A stretch of DNA of 64,000 bases from Diprion similis (taxonomy: Eukaryota > Arthropoda > Insecta > Hymenoptera > Diprionidae): contig NC_060105.1 of assembly GCF_021155765.1 (NCBI RefSeq), positions 9,767,001-9,831,000 on the forward strand. The letters run 5' to 3'. A program made the translations under genes and the position numbers. Below, in pieces: positions 35,898 through 49,200 of this stretch. Every line of letters begins with the position of its first letter. Positions within the stretch are counted from its first letter, which is position 1. The notes beneath the pieces were generated by a model that was not told where the DNA came from, did not search any database, and saw only the letters and a program-made list of their open reading frames with translations.

Positions 35898-38800
35898 TTA
35901 TTGTAAGGGTGATTCACTTTCCATGGTGTAACTTTTTACACGGCTGAATTTGAAAGCAGGGTACAAACTTCCCGCGAGATTTAGGCATGTGCTGTTCTCT
36001 TGCCCGTTCCAGTATTTGGTGAATATGTTGTAAGTTTTCCACGCTAGCTGCGAATTGGCCCTCTTGTAAAGATTTTGAATCTCAAATTCCTGAAATAATT
36101 CATATGCTCTTAGGACAACATTACTCGGAAATAGAATGGTAATAATAGAAACCATTTTAACTTTTATCCAATAGTTCAGAAAATCTAAATTGCTAACCAA
36201 GTGAAAAGTCTTTTCGCCGCTGTCGTGAATTGGATCTCTTCTTCTACGCCGGTAAGCATTGTTATTTGTTTTGGTTTCTTGACTTTTTAATACCAATATT
36301 ACGCAATTTAGGTGAAGCCTGTAATGACCAATCAACACTGAAGGGTTTCTTGGACTTCGTTGTTTCAAAGAATTCACACAACTCTGAGCTTCGTCTGCCG
36401 ATGTTAGCATTAAGACTCGACCCTCTGGGAAGAAGCTGCCGAAAATAAAGTAGCAAGAATATAATCAGAAAAGATCTGTGTAGCAATATCGAGGTTCCAT
36501 AAATACGGTTGAATAAAATCTCTTCTCTTACCGGAGATACCTGAAGTATTCAACAAGATGCCACGGCCTATAAAATTGATCTTGAAAACTGTTTTCACCG
36601 TGACGTACGTAGGATGTTTTACTGATGTAGCAGCCATTGTAACGAAGTCTTGGACGTTCTACAAACATTTGTCTCCACGATTTGTACTCAGGCTCAAACG
36701 TACCGCAATTTACACCCCATGCTCTGCAACATTATGCCAACTGATGAAGATTACTTGAGAAATAGAAGAGATGGAATTTTTTTTTACTATTGTGAAAAAA
36801 TATTTCAATTTCAGGCCAGATTAGAATTTAAAAGGTAAAAGTGAACGAAATCGTGTTATTCAACATTAGATATTCATGTTGGATGATGGAATAATCCCTC
36901 CTTACCTGATGCATGCTAATCTCCAAATCTCAGCATCTCTAGCTGATACAAAAAAACCACGGCATACTTTTGCAAACATCTCTAAGGATCTTAAATCAAG
37001 TTCTGATGAAACTACCCATCTCAGAATGTATAATATTATCTCCATTGGTAAGGCTGATATATGCGTTGTCTGGAAAAATTGAACCCCTGTTAATCATCAT
37101 CTACAAGTTACAGTGGTTTTTTTTTTTTTTTTTTAATAACCTACTTTAATGAAACTGATTTAATCAAGAATTGTGTCGTTAATGGACCCAGCTTGAAAAG
37201 CTCGATTACTGTACTTCAAACCTGTAGCACTGAAGTTGTATGCAGGTTTTAGTCACTAAACGCATGAGATGTTGTGCAGAGCTTGTAATAATGATTACTG
37301 GAATAGCAGCATGAGTTTTGAGAAATACGATAATCGAAATAAAGAATAGAGAAATCCAATCCAATCAGTGAGGACTTTTTAGTTCTTGGCATTACGTATT
37401 TCACAACTGAAACTTGTGATAAACTTCAGCGGTGATTCAAACTCGAGTTGATAAGATGTTGAAAAATGTGGTATGGATTACATTTGCTAGGCACTCACAC
37501 TTTGCTCATATTGCGGAGAACAAACACGTTGATTTTTACAAATAATTCGTGTTATTTTAGTTAGTAAATCTCCATCATCTTCATTATCCTCTTCCTCATC
37601 CATCTCTATACCTGGATCTTTATCTTGTACTTCTATGCTGTTATCAGGATCAAGTCTGTCTCGTGTTTTTTGTTTCGTAGATTCATACAAACGAAACTCA
37701 ATGTCAGGTACGAGTTGCACGGCACGTTTATAAAACTGGATTGCTTCATACAGTTTGCCATTTTGCTCATTCTCTATACCTTTAAGAAATAAGGTTTTAG
37801 CCTGTAATAAAATGATTTGTAAGATATTGTTAACAAGTAAATTTAAAAATGATTGAAAATTTATTGCAATTGAACTTTGTAATGTCAATTTGAGGAAATA
37901 GAAATAAAAAATGCGATTAATCCACCAATGTGAGTTTGTTTAATAAATGGCAGGAGAAAGATTCTTAATACACAAATAACCAATTTTATAATGATTTGTT
38001 TATCCTCCTGTAAACCTGTTACATTAACATCATAAAATTCAACATTATGGAATATATTACTCTGTTATAGTTTTAAGATATATCTGTTACCTTATTTTCA
38101 ATGGATGCTGAATCTCCTTCTGAAGAGATGCTACTTGAGATTTGAGTGACTTGTTTGTTTGATTCCTTTTTGGGTGATATTACAAGTTCTCGCTGCCATT
38201 TTTCTCTGAACGAAGCCAGCGTACTTTCCACATTTTCTTCATGTGACAATGAAGAATCCTCCTGATCATCATTACTTTCATCGACCTCTTTCCCAGACTC
38301 TGCAGTTTGACTCTAATAATATATGGAAGTTAATTCATTGACTGTAAATGAATCTATGATGTTACATCTATTGTTAAGAAAAGTAGTAAAATAAAAGTTA
38401 GGCAAAATTCATCATTTTTTACGCAAAATATCAATACTGTAATGATGAAGCTAACGTAAAATTTGAGAAACAAAAAAAAAAAAAAAAATAATACTGCAGC
38501 CAATATAGAAATATTTCAAACTTATTTCATCATCTGGGCATCAATGTTTATATGTTATGAGAAATGGCACAATCGAAATGGAAATAATGCATACACAAAA
38601 TTGTTGTTTTATATTGTTAACATGATATTAATAAACTTCATTATAAGGAAATCCTTTTTTTGTTTAAAGAACATCAATTCGTAGGAGCGCGAACGGAGAA
38701 AAAATTTGCGAATTCGAATTCGTGTTATCTATGTAAATAACGAATGTCATTTGTATTACAAGGTGAAATTGAGTTTGCGGAATTGATGTTTATTCTTCAG

Positions 38801-38964
38801 ATCAACCCAGCGTTAAAAATTATTCTCTTGGTATACGTTATCAATATTTTCATACACAGATTGAACTGATAAGTGCGAAATAGAGAATTTTAGAGGTTAG
38901 GAAGAAAGTCAGCATCTGTTGAAGATCATATCAAGTTTTAACGTAATCGAATCTAACGTACCAT
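35898..38964 (-). CDS. FBXO9: F-box only protein 9 (FBXO9), 437 aa, seven coding exons
   Basis: Coding exons in transcript order: 38,964-38,962 (ATG only); 38,312-38,091; 37,801-37,499; 37,069-36,906; 36,723-36,532; 36,435-36,198; 36,089-35,898. All junctions are GT/AG and the total is 1314 nt with phases closed. FBXO9 is the substrate-recognition subunit of an SCF (SKP1-CUL1-F-box) ubiquitin ligase; in vertebrates it targets TEL2/TTI1. Visible hallmarks: acidic Ser-rich N-terminus; the TPR-like block [20 protein letters not shown] (about residues 88-107); the F-box beginning [20 protein letters not shown] near residue 179 with [17 protein letters not shown]; then [27 protein letters not shown] and the C-terminal FSRVKSYT. 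Length equals one of the human isoforms. AATAAA (35,902-35,897) overlaps the stop codon. Confidence 0.94.
38962..38964 (-). other. FBXO9: FBXO9 initiator exon whose coding part is only the ATG
   Basis: AAAATG is followed immediately by GTACGT, a strong donor. The next exon (38,312) opens in phase 0 with Ser-Gln-Thr-Ala and has no upstream in-frame Met in its acceptor region, so the start codon appears to be contributed alone by exon 1. This gives an overall length matching the family. Confidence 0.7.
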
Positions 38965-39179
38965 TTTGATTCGATTTCAACTTAACTCTGTTTTCGTTCT
39001 CAGCGTAAATATTCACGGTCAGAGTGTCGACGGATAGAAACGAAATATGGACTTCCAGTAGCGAGCGCTGCCATTTTTTCAACCGCATGCGACCTCACAA
39101 ACAGTAAAGCACCTGCGGCACTAAACAGTAAAAGTACTTCAGTAACACACACGGATGCGTGTGCTTTCCCGACCATATG

Positions 39180-39230
39180 AAGGCCATCTTGGATTTTTAA
39201 CCAATCGCATTCCGTGTCATTTGGCGGGCA
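39180..39230. promoter_or_regulatory. FBXO9 promoter elements: YY1-like, CCAAT and E2F-like sites
   Basis: GGCCATCTTGG (39,182-39,192, YY1-like), CCAAT (39,201-39,205) and TTTGGCGGG (39,220-39,228, E2F consensus) occur within 50 bp, about 220-260 bp upstream of the FBXO9 ATG. Another ATTGG lies near 39,380. The FBXO9-CDK2 gap is only 1.2 kb, so this is most simply the FBXO9 promoter. Confidence 0.5.
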
Positions 39231-40126
39231 TTATGAATCTAGAAATCTCCACCGTTGACTGAAGTCGTATAATTTAAAAATGGCAAAATGGAACACACTC
39301 CTAATCTTCTCAACAATGTGTTACAATCAGAGATACGCTGCTTCGCGAAAACAAAATTATTACCGCGTCTGTTTTTGATTGGTTGATTCTGATGAACTTA
39401 GTAATATGATTGGCTTTGAAGGCAAGCTTGGTCTGTCTGTTCGATAGGAGAATATATTCTAACATTACACCAAGGTAAATTGCGAAGATTTTTTGAATTG
39501 TTGAAATAATCGGCAGACATCGATCTTAAGTGGAAATTTATATACTTATTACACTATACATGTCCTGTTGAATCATGTCATGTTTTTGAAGTTACAAAAT
39601 TGTTTTCTAAACAGGTTTGCACCTACATTAACTTATGATTAGAACTATATATTCATATGTGTGTTTCTTATTGGATATATATATTTTGGTTTATTAATAA
39701 ATAAAAATATTCTACATTTCCGTAACGTCGTTATCACGTTGTTATACATAACGATATTATAATTTTTTTTTTTTTTCATTGTATTAATATTGTTATCAAA
39801 AATATTCTCATTGATATTTTAAAAAGAATGCCCTGTCTCCAGAACAATTTTTCATCATATTTGTCACGATATTTCATCTTACAATCATATTTGTAACTGT
39901 ATTTACTCAGAGCAAAAAGGCATTAGATAGTCAGTAATCACCTTGCAATTATCGACACCCCTGTTCCAAATTCCAAGGGTAATCATTCATCTGAATTTAG
40001 CACATTGCACAAAAAGATAAAAATATCTGGTTTTATCAATATCTGAAGCATACACACGTTTTTTTTTTCCTACCATACAAATCGTACTTGAAAGTAGCGT
40101 CGAATTTCTTTGTAATTCAAATTCTA

Positions 40127-40132
40127 TTTATT
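40127..40132 (-). terminator. CDK2 polyadenylation signal AATAAA
   Basis: Minus-strand AATAAA about 60 nt downstream of the CDK2 stop codon, implying a short 3' untranslated region. Confidence 0.55.
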
Positions 40133-40191
40133 TTAAAAAACGTGAATTGCTCGAATGTTATTGCATATTAATAGTTCGGTATTACCAGTCA

Positions 40192-43100
40192 TCAGTCTTT
40201 CTTGATGAGCGGAGGTGGAACTAGTTCCACTCCGTTGAAGTAAGGATGGGACAACGCCATCCTAGCTGTTATTCTCTTGCTGGGATCGTAGGTTAATAGT
40301 TTCTGCAAAATTGAAAGTAAAGAAACATTACCTATATATCTCCAGTTGTAACTAATACACCTTATTTATGTCGAAGCAAATCTGTAAACATAATAAAAGC
40401 TGTAACAAATTCCTATATATCAAATAAATTTATTACCAAGAGCAAGTCTTCAGCATCATTGTCAAACGATGGAACAACTTCGTTGAAACTTCGTGCATCC
40501 CATCGTGGGAACATTGACTTGTAGTCAGGAAGTTGCGAAACTCCAGGCCAAACAGTTTCGTCTGGAGTTCCCAAAGTCCGAAATATTCTGAACAGTTGAT
40601 CTATTTCTGAATCGCCAGGGAATAATGCTCGCCTTGTTGCCTACAGTTTTGGAATATATTAATGCGGGGATTTCTAGACATTCCTTTCTTCTTCCAAATA
40701 CTCATACCATACATCCATGTTAGGTGTTTGTAGTATTACAAGTGATATGCTCAGGATTAAATAAATGGTGTTTAAATAAAATTTTTTGACAATAATATTT
40801 CTACCATTTCTGCGAAAATACATCCTAAGCTCCAGACATCGACTGCTGTTGAATAGAACTTAGTTCCGAGAAGAATCTCTGGAGCTCTATACCACAGGGT
40901 TACAACTTCGTGTGTGAACGTTCGTACAGGAACTCCAAACGCTCTAGCAAGTCCAAAATCTGCCAATTTTATGTATCCCTCTTTGTCTATTAGTAGGTTT
41001 TGTGGTTTTAAATCCCTGTGTAAGACCCGATGAACGTGACAAAATGCAATGCCTTTCAATAATTGGTGTAAATAACTCTGAAATAGAATTACAACTTCAA
41101 CTAGGCCCATGACTCACATGTTTAAATTTCAGAACTGGAAAACATTTGTAATAAACCGGTAATGCACTAGATTAAAATATGATGCACAGAAAAGCAATTA
41201 GTAAAGCTTTGGTACCTTTACAATACTGTGACTCAAACCAGCTTTGGTAGAATCTAATAATTTTTTCAAGTCCTGTTGAAGAAATTCAAATACAAGGTAG
41301 AGCTTCTTGTCGCAGTGAACAACATCCAACAACTGAACAACATTCGGGTGAGTAAGTTCCTTTAATAACGATATTTCTCGAATAGCTGTAGATGGTACGC
41401 CTTCGCTTTCCCTAATAAGGATTGAAATAATATTTCATTATTAGAGATGAAATTAGGAAAATCAAGTAATCATATCATTGTAATTTCTACTAAAATCTGG
41501 TTATGCTTGTTCTGGTTTGTCAAATTAAATCTTTGCCACAAGTTGAAACAAAATCATAATCCATTATTTGTAAATATGTAGCTGTATAGTTGACACATTC
41601 TAAATATAGTTGATAAGATGTGTCAAATTTACTGTTAGAGGTCAAAAAAATTTCTGTAATTATTATTGTATGAATTCAGAAAGGACGGTTAGTTAGTAAG
41701 CTCCAAATAGAATGACAATACTCCAGAGAATTGCGAGTTACTTCAACGGTAACGGAAAAAGCAATCTGTTACAAGTAATTGAAAACACGCCAAGCAGCGC
41801 AACACATTTTTTTACATAAGAATTAGAATTACCCAAGTAACGAAAGTCGTTTTTCATAAATGCACCAAGCATTGAACTTCAGTAAACTTGCTCACTGAAA
41901 TATGTAATTTGAAATAAACGATGATGCAAAGTTTAGATTTTATTATTGTTTGAATGATACTTTTAGACAAGTCTATAAAAAAAATTTTATATTGCTATTC
42001 GAGCTTGTGCTAAATTCTCTCCACTTAGCATAGTACATAGTTAAAATGAAGCTTTGGAAGAGTCTATACAATAGTAACAAGTAAAGTGACTAAACTGAAC
42101 CAAGAATAGCGTCAACTTGAAGCTTGGCATAATCTTACATAGTCTTAATCACGGTTGGTAATAGTATTCCATAAAATACAAATAAAGCAGAAGAATAGAA
42201 CAGATGGAAGAACAGATGTACCGAGTAAGTTTCTGAATTGATTCACCGTGTACTTTAAGGCGACATTCAGAATACTTGTTAGCAGAAACAGGATTTATTA
42301 ATAAAGCTCCAGCCATTTTTCACACATTTGCGTAAGACTATTACCGTAATATTGGACAACGTACGTGAGATCCTTACGCTGGATAGGATGGCACAAAAAG
42401 ATTAATATTATCAGGATGGACATTTAAACAACGGGTTAAAAGACAATGACAACAACGATACTCAACGATAAGTGAGTACGGATAGCTAATGATAATGTGT
42501 ATTGCATTGTACTGCGATATGCGTTATATTTATAACAAACTAGTAAAGAGATCGTAGGGCTTAAATCAGATGCGTAGCGTGCAATGAGGTAAGCTGAATC
42601 ATGTGGTGCTACGACAGTTACTAACACGTGGCCCCTGCAGATTCAGCTGCCCCCAACGCACAGGTTAGCAGGCGAGTTAGTTAGGTGTAAAAGCAAGCCC
42701 ACTCAGTTACGTTATCAAGCTTGGCATATTATCCTTCCTAAATAGTTTGAAAATGGTATAAAATAAAGTCGATCATTTATTCAAGATTGCAAGGCTGCGA
42801 ATCGACGCTAGTGTCTTCATTGCTACATGGTTCTTGATTTCAGAGGAAACCGATGAAAGAAAATTTTAATCCCATTTTATTTCAGCTTGATTATTGAAGA
42901 AACAAGAGACTGTAGTTGAAAGAAATTATCACACAGGTTTACATCGAATGTAAATCAGAGCCGAGTAACAAGCCGGGTGTATAGAAATATCTGTTAAAAG
43001 AAGTTAGATTTGTAAGAACGAAACGTGAAGACTAATCGAGAAACGACGCGAAACGCGCGCCTAGATGGGAGGTTATGAAAACGCGTATCTTCATTGTGTA

Positions 43101-43318
43101 TAATTAATCAAATCGTAATCTAAGAGCGGCGAAATATACGTGGAAAGAGTAAAACGATATTGGTTAAATAACTGTAGTTTTATTTCATAATACCAGACGT
43201 ACGTTTCGAGGCGAATCTTTTTAAGAGCTACCAGTTTCCCGGTAAGTTTGTCCTTCGCTTTGTATACAACACCGTAAGTCCCTTCCCCAATTTTTTCGAT
43301 CTTTACAAAGTTCTCCAT
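40192..43318 (-). CDS. Cdk2: Cyclin-dependent kinase 2 (CDK2/Cdc2c-like), 299 aa, five coding exons
   Basis: Coding exons: 43,318-43,203; 41,411-41,216; 41,077-40,805; 40,640-40,437; 40,302-40,192. The total is 900 nt, GT/AG junctions, phases closed. It is a serine/threonine kinase that pairs with cyclins E/A to drive S-phase entry. It starts [20 protein letters not shown] with the inhibitory Thr14/Tyr15 site, Lys33, the PSTAIRE cyclin-binding helix (45-51), HRD catalytic Asp126, DFG Asp144 and activating Thr159 in [38 protein letters not shown] is also intact. MENF and the overall pattern favour CDK2 over CDK1, and length matches human CDK2 (298). Nothing suggests inactivation. Intron 1 is 1.8 kb. 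An E2F-like site lies about 0.7 kb upstream. Confidence 0.95.
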
Positions 43319-46239
43319 GACTTATGATGATGCTATACAATTATCTCCGAGTAGTAAGAATTCTCTTTCGCAATTCGACTGACTGTATTCAACAGCAAAC
43401 CGGCACTTCATTTCCCGATATTTTAATCAGCAATGAATTCACTCGGTGATGATGCACACTGTTCGTCGGAATTAATACAGCTTCAATCACTTTTTTGTAT
43501 ATATACTTTACTCGGCCTCTCTCGGTATGTTTGCCTTGGTATGCATGTCGATTCGGGGCTTTCGGGGGCAGCTTCGTCCCCCAAACTTGAAGCGTTGAAG
43601 CCATGTACCGTTAGGTCGATGGCCTATGGTCAGATGGCGGTAGAACTTGACGAATATAACTCGGAAGGGAGCGAAGACGTATTTTCATCGATTGTCAGAT
43701 TTATAGCACTTACTTGCACCTGTAAAATTATGAGAAAACGAGAAAATGTGAATATTTTTATTCACCTTTAATCAGGGCTGATTGCTTCGTTCTTCGGTAA
43801 ATATTTATCTTCTAGTCAATCGCGTTTCCCTTTGATCAGAGCATCCGGCTGATTCTAACAATGAATGTAAAATTTTTTTATGGAAAATGAAATAATCGTT
43901 TATACAAAGAATAATGCATGCAATTTTTTCACAGAGGTTTAGATACTTCTTAGTTAATTCCGTTGACTGAAGAATAGACGTTAATTCAAATATAGTTTAG
44001 AGTTCAAATTTCGCGCTAAAGATTTTACTTCTTTTGATTGGTGCAGCGTGCATTACGTCATAGAAAATGGTGGATACGTCAAGTTTCAGCGCTGCTCGTG
44101 GCTGAAATGGCAACTAGATGATATTATGAAAGTAATGTTATAACATTATTTTTGAACTAACGATAAAATAAAGAGTTGATCAAAATATCAAATGTTTGGA
44201 GTAAAAAAGAGGACACTAGATCACCAGTAATTTTTTTCTACCTACTTCGCTGAGCTGTTATTCAATACACGAAGGTTTTTCTTGCATTTTTTTGTTTGTA
44301 AATAAACAGACACTAGCTGCGTTAGGTGTTTACATCTGATTCCTCGTTTAGTTCGAAACGTGTCGCAAAGAAGGAGACAAAGGTCATGAAACGTCACGTT
44401 TCGAGGTAATGTATACGAGGTAAAATCAGATATAAATATCGAACGCTGTATAAATAAGTAAGACGGTTAATTATCTTGTGACAAATTAGAGCGATAAGGC
44501 GGCCATGCTGCTTGAAGTCATTTTGAAAATTCAAATGTTCGTAGAAAAAGTTTCATGAGAAACTGTAGAAACTGCTTCAAAATCAGTTAGTGTTTTAAGA
44601 ATTCTCAATCTCGAAAGTTTTACCGAAGTTTTAATCGTACTTGATACGCCATGAAATTTACTAAACAAATAATAGTAAATATGAAATATGGATGATATAA
44701 CTGCGAGTAAAAGTATTTTAATAAATTGTATTACAAGTTGCTATCAAAACAATCACTAAATAATGTTATTTCGTTCAGATTTGTAGATTCCATTTATGAT
44801 CATTGACCAGGAGCTTCACCTCAATAAACTTCTACTGTTTTTACCAGATATTATGCCTGTAATGCCATCATAGATCCGAATGTACAATTTATTGTAACAA
44901 CTACAAGAGCAAGGTCTTTTCTGATTTTACAGCCTTCTGTTTTGACGGGATTGCGACAATGAATTTTCCACGTAAAAGAGGGAGTGATTATCAAATGAAA
45001 CATGGGATACAATCATCTGTAAGTATGTATTATGTAACACCTATTTTGCATAAATAATTGAATTTGCAATACTCCATTTGGCTCATATTCTTCTGTTTTT
45101 GGTTAAAAAATCATTTTTCATTATTATATTATTATAATAAGGCAAGTAAATATTTCACATACGTATTCAACTTCATAGTTTAATTATTTCTAATATCTTA
45201 TTACATGAGAAGCGTTTGAAACAATTGCGATATTCAATTTTTATAGTTACAAATGACTACTTAGAAACTGCATTCACATAATATATATTATACTTAGATA
45301 TAAGATTAGACATAATCTTGCTTTGAACTACAGCGTTTTTCCTTCGTGTAATAATCTGCATGCCTATATATATATATAATCATCTAACAACAAATATGTG
45401 TTTTAAAAATAACAAATATATGTATATATATATATATAGATGTTATATGTATAGTTGCGTTCAATTTACCGTTCCGGCAATGATTTTCATCATTTGGGAA
45501 GATTTTCGATGGACGGAATTAATAATTCATTGTTAAAACAAATAACAGACCTGTAAATTGCCGTTCAGCAAGTCACGGCTGTTGACGTTTACAATGCCAT
45601 TATATTAATCATACGTGTATACTGAAATTCTGTCAAACATTAGGATGACGAAGTTACATTTGACAGCGATTTTCTTAGTAATTCAAACGTTACTGAAAAT
45701 TAAATCATGTCAATCCAACTTTGTTCTGTTTCAAGTTCAGTCATCATAGTTATACAGTTAATACCACTTTGAATTTTCCTCTTCAAAGTTAGCATGCAAA
45801 AAAGTTACAAAGCCGTGATTTTTTTTGCGTATTAATTTTTAGTTTAGTTTTTTAAATACTAGTATTTTCTACAGCGAGCCTATAACTTCGTTCGTACACG
45901 ACATACGTGTGTACGTTAATAAACTCGAGGTAAAAAAGCGAGGTGAAATTGAAAATTACATAATTTTATCGCTCTAGAGATTAAGTGACTCGTTATAACT
46001 TACATTTAATAGACAAATAGTCGGAGTATCAATTACGTGATTTCTTTTTAAAACTGCCCAATACCGATGTCATATCGATATAAAACAATTTTTCATCGAT
46101 CATCCGTGTAAAAATTGTTCCACAAGTTACCTGCGTCTTCAAAACTTGTTAGCAATAACAAACTACATATTTTTCACGAAGTATCTCTACCGAGACAAAC
46201 CTCAAACCAGAATCATGTTAAATATTTGACAATTTTCAT
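43319..46239. other. Gap between CDK2 5' end and tau 3' end
   Basis: The first few hundred bases probably hold the CDK2 5' leader and promoter; the + strand open frame at 43,433 has no family resemblance. Regulatory motifs at about 44.0 kb are listed separately. 44.1-46.2 kb is AT-rich and likely includes tau 3' untranslated sequence (a minus-strand ATTAAA lies at 46,010-46,005). Confidence 0.5.
44009..44061. promoter_or_regulatory. E2F, CCAAT and CRE-like motif group
   Basis: TTTCGCGC (44,009-44,016, exact E2F consensus), inverted CCAAT (ATTGG, 44,037-44,041) and ATTACGTCAT (44,052-44,061, CRE/ATF-like) fall within 53 bp. E2F control fits a cell-cycle kinase such as CDK2, whose ATG is about 690 bp downstream on the minus strand. 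Ownership is inferred. Confidence 0.45.
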
Positions 46240-49200
46240 TTACTGGGCCAATCCAGTTCGAGATGGCGGAATGGGCGCGTCGACCAGTTTTGGCAATGCA
46301 ATTTTTGAATCTGAACCTGGTGTGGCGATAACCGGATCATGGGAACCCAGTTCTGGCAACATACTTGAGACTATTTTTGGCAGTCTGAACTCCTTCGAAG
46401 AAGAATTCCTCAGTTTTTCGTTTGCATCATCAGTGTTATTCAGCGGCAAACTGTTCGGGGGAGACGATCTTTCCTTTCGTGGTGTTACCTTGCCCACAGG
46501 AGAAACGGGACTCTCCTTAGCGGGTGATTTCTTTCCAGGACTCTTTTGACGCTCCTCGTTTGGAAACTTCTTCAATGGGCTTTTGAGACGTGGTGTCGAC
46601 GGTTTATTCTCAGGATCTGGTGTCTTTTGGGCTCCAGTTTCGTGCCTCGGAGTCGAAGGTCTCTTTTCTTCCGGAGTCTTTGGTCTTCTCTCCTCTGGTG
46701 TCTTCGGCCTTTTTTCTTCCGGAGTCTTCGGCCTTCTTTCCTCTGGTGTCTTCGGTCTTTTCTCTGTCGATGACTTAGGACTTCTTTTTGCTTGGATCTC
46801 TCTGACATCTTCGCTCTCGGCTATCGTTACCTTCTTAGAATGCTCCGGGGTTTTTGATCTATCCGGTGTCTTCACTAGACTGGATTTTCGCGATTGAGGA
46901 AATGCTTTCTTCTCTTCTACAGGCGTTGTTGTTGGTGGTACCGGTACTTGTTCAGAACGAGATTTCGGTCTAGCAGTTATTGTCGACTCTGTCGTAGTAA
47001 CTGCGTTTATTAAATTACCTTCTTGCGACGAAGGTGTTGAACTGTCCTCTGCGTGAGAAAGTTTCTTCGTCTTCCTCGCTGAAGATGCCGAGGTAAGGTT
47101 GAGTGCAACATTGGCTTTGCCCTCCTGCAGGAATCAGAAATTCTATTAGTCAGTATAACATCGTTGCTTGGCGGGATAGAAATTCATCACTGCCTGTAAT
47201 ATGAATTAGGAGTTTGACCAAACAGCTATATGCGAAAACAATATCATCGGCAGCACTCGTTTAATGAGTTTCTAGGTACCTAACATAGATTTCCAATTTT
47301 TAATTAACACATCTCAGAGTGAATTTCATTCAAATGACTCTCACTTTGAATATTTGCGATTATCGTTAGCCTACGTTAGATCGAGTATGACGATCTGGTG
47401 CAAACTGACCTTGCTGGCGAACGCCGCGTGGAGGCAATGGGTGATGCGTGTTGATGTTGCAGAGGCCGGTATGTGCCGTAGGTAGAGAAGGTGAGAGGTG
47501 TAGTGCTATACCAACCAACACTACAAAGGCCTACACTACACTGCAGACTTAGAAATGTTAAGATCCCGGAGATCAACAGAAATACGAGAGAAGCAATAAT
47601 CATACTTTGAAGTACACAGTTCATAAAGATTTCTATTCCATTTGTTACAAAATTGGAAGGAATAATGTTTTTGTTGCATAAAAAAAAAAAAAAAAAAAAC
47701 AATTTTATCTTAGATTTCGATATATCTGGCAGTCAAATGGAATAAATGGAACCTTTGAATAATAATTTGAGTATTGAACGATAGCTATTGAGTGGAGAAC
47801 AAAGAACAGGTACTTGGTCCTCATTAATATACTTACGATGGTAATTGGGTGCAGTAAAAAGTGCGATAATGAATTTGAAAAGAAAAATATTATTATAATT
47901 AGTTTCTAGTCTGGTAAATTAAAATAATAGATATACATTGGGTGATTGTTACATCTTACTTATAACAGTATTCATATATCATGTAGTAACTTAAATAAAA
48001 TTTAATCAATATTTTAGTATGTCTTTAAATTAATATGTCGAATAATAAATAATTCATTCGACTACATAAACAACGTATAAGCGGTACAGTGTTACATTTT
48101 CAGCAGAGTATGATTGCGCTTAATTTATAGGCAACGAGATTGTGATCGCATTTACGCGAGTGTTGTTCATACTTGTACAATTTTTGGGTACATAATTTTG
48201 TTTCCATTGCGGATGATGGTACGATAGAAAAATCACTAACGACACGTTCTAAATGCAATTATTTTCATTAAGTTGTGTATACAAGGACTGTGCAAAATTA
48301 AATTCGATACAATGGATATTATAACGATCGACACATCTCACCGTTAAATTCAGTACGTAGATATATGTATATACTCTATACTTAAGGGCACGCCATTCAT
48401 CTAACGCGATGGTTCTTCTTCTATACGTTTCGTTCCTTACTTTCTCATCGAGTTATTTACACTAATAAAACTTTTCCTGAACTTTCTATAGTCTTTTTAG
48501 TTTCCCTCATAACGGTTCACCGACAACAAACTTTGCGCTGTATATATATACGCCATGGACTGACTGACTTTTCTCTAGCCTATATTCAATTTAGTCTCAA
48601 AATCTCAAGGACCGTTTACACCTCGACAAACATTTCTTCAATATCAATATAAATAACTGTGTCTGATGTTACACATATCAAAAAAATAAAATAAAAAAAC
48701 TCTGCTTATCGATGATCCGAGTGGAGTGTGCCTAGTATGAAATCTGCATGCGCAGTGTTCGTACTTGAAAAAATTATAATGAAAACTGAAAAAGTGTTAT
48801 ACTAGTACTGCCTAAAATGAATTTCGATCGAACAAGCAACACTGCAAAGTGCGAGGAAAGTTTATGGACAAAGGCCCTGTACTGCCAACACGTCAGTGTC
48901 GTACATTCCGGCATTTAATGCGTTAATTAAATTGTGTGACATTGGCAGTATGGCATGGGCCTGTACCTACTAGGCATAGTTACTTGAATGAATGTACATC
49001 GGAAGATGTACGTGTGTCTTATAATTTAGAAATCAAGGTATCTACCATAGAGTAAGTTTCATTCAACGTGCTTATACTGGTATTAATTAATCAATACACC
49101 GCAACCGCGGCACATAAACTTGTCAAGTGATTTATCAACATTTATCAAACGTATATCAAAGCAAGGAAGAATTATCCGCAATGTTAAGGGATTCGCTTAA

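Noticed and set aside
11731..43318. PAQR4, FBXO9 and CDK2 as a functional cell-cycle cluster (human PAQR4 is reported to stabilise CDK4)
   Set aside because: Different strands, separate promoters and 9 kb of intervening DNA; neighbourhood alone does not support a joint role.
46115..46897. + strand frames of 144 and 104 aa over the tau tail
   Set aside because: Reverse-strand reading of the KTPEE repeats and terminal exon.
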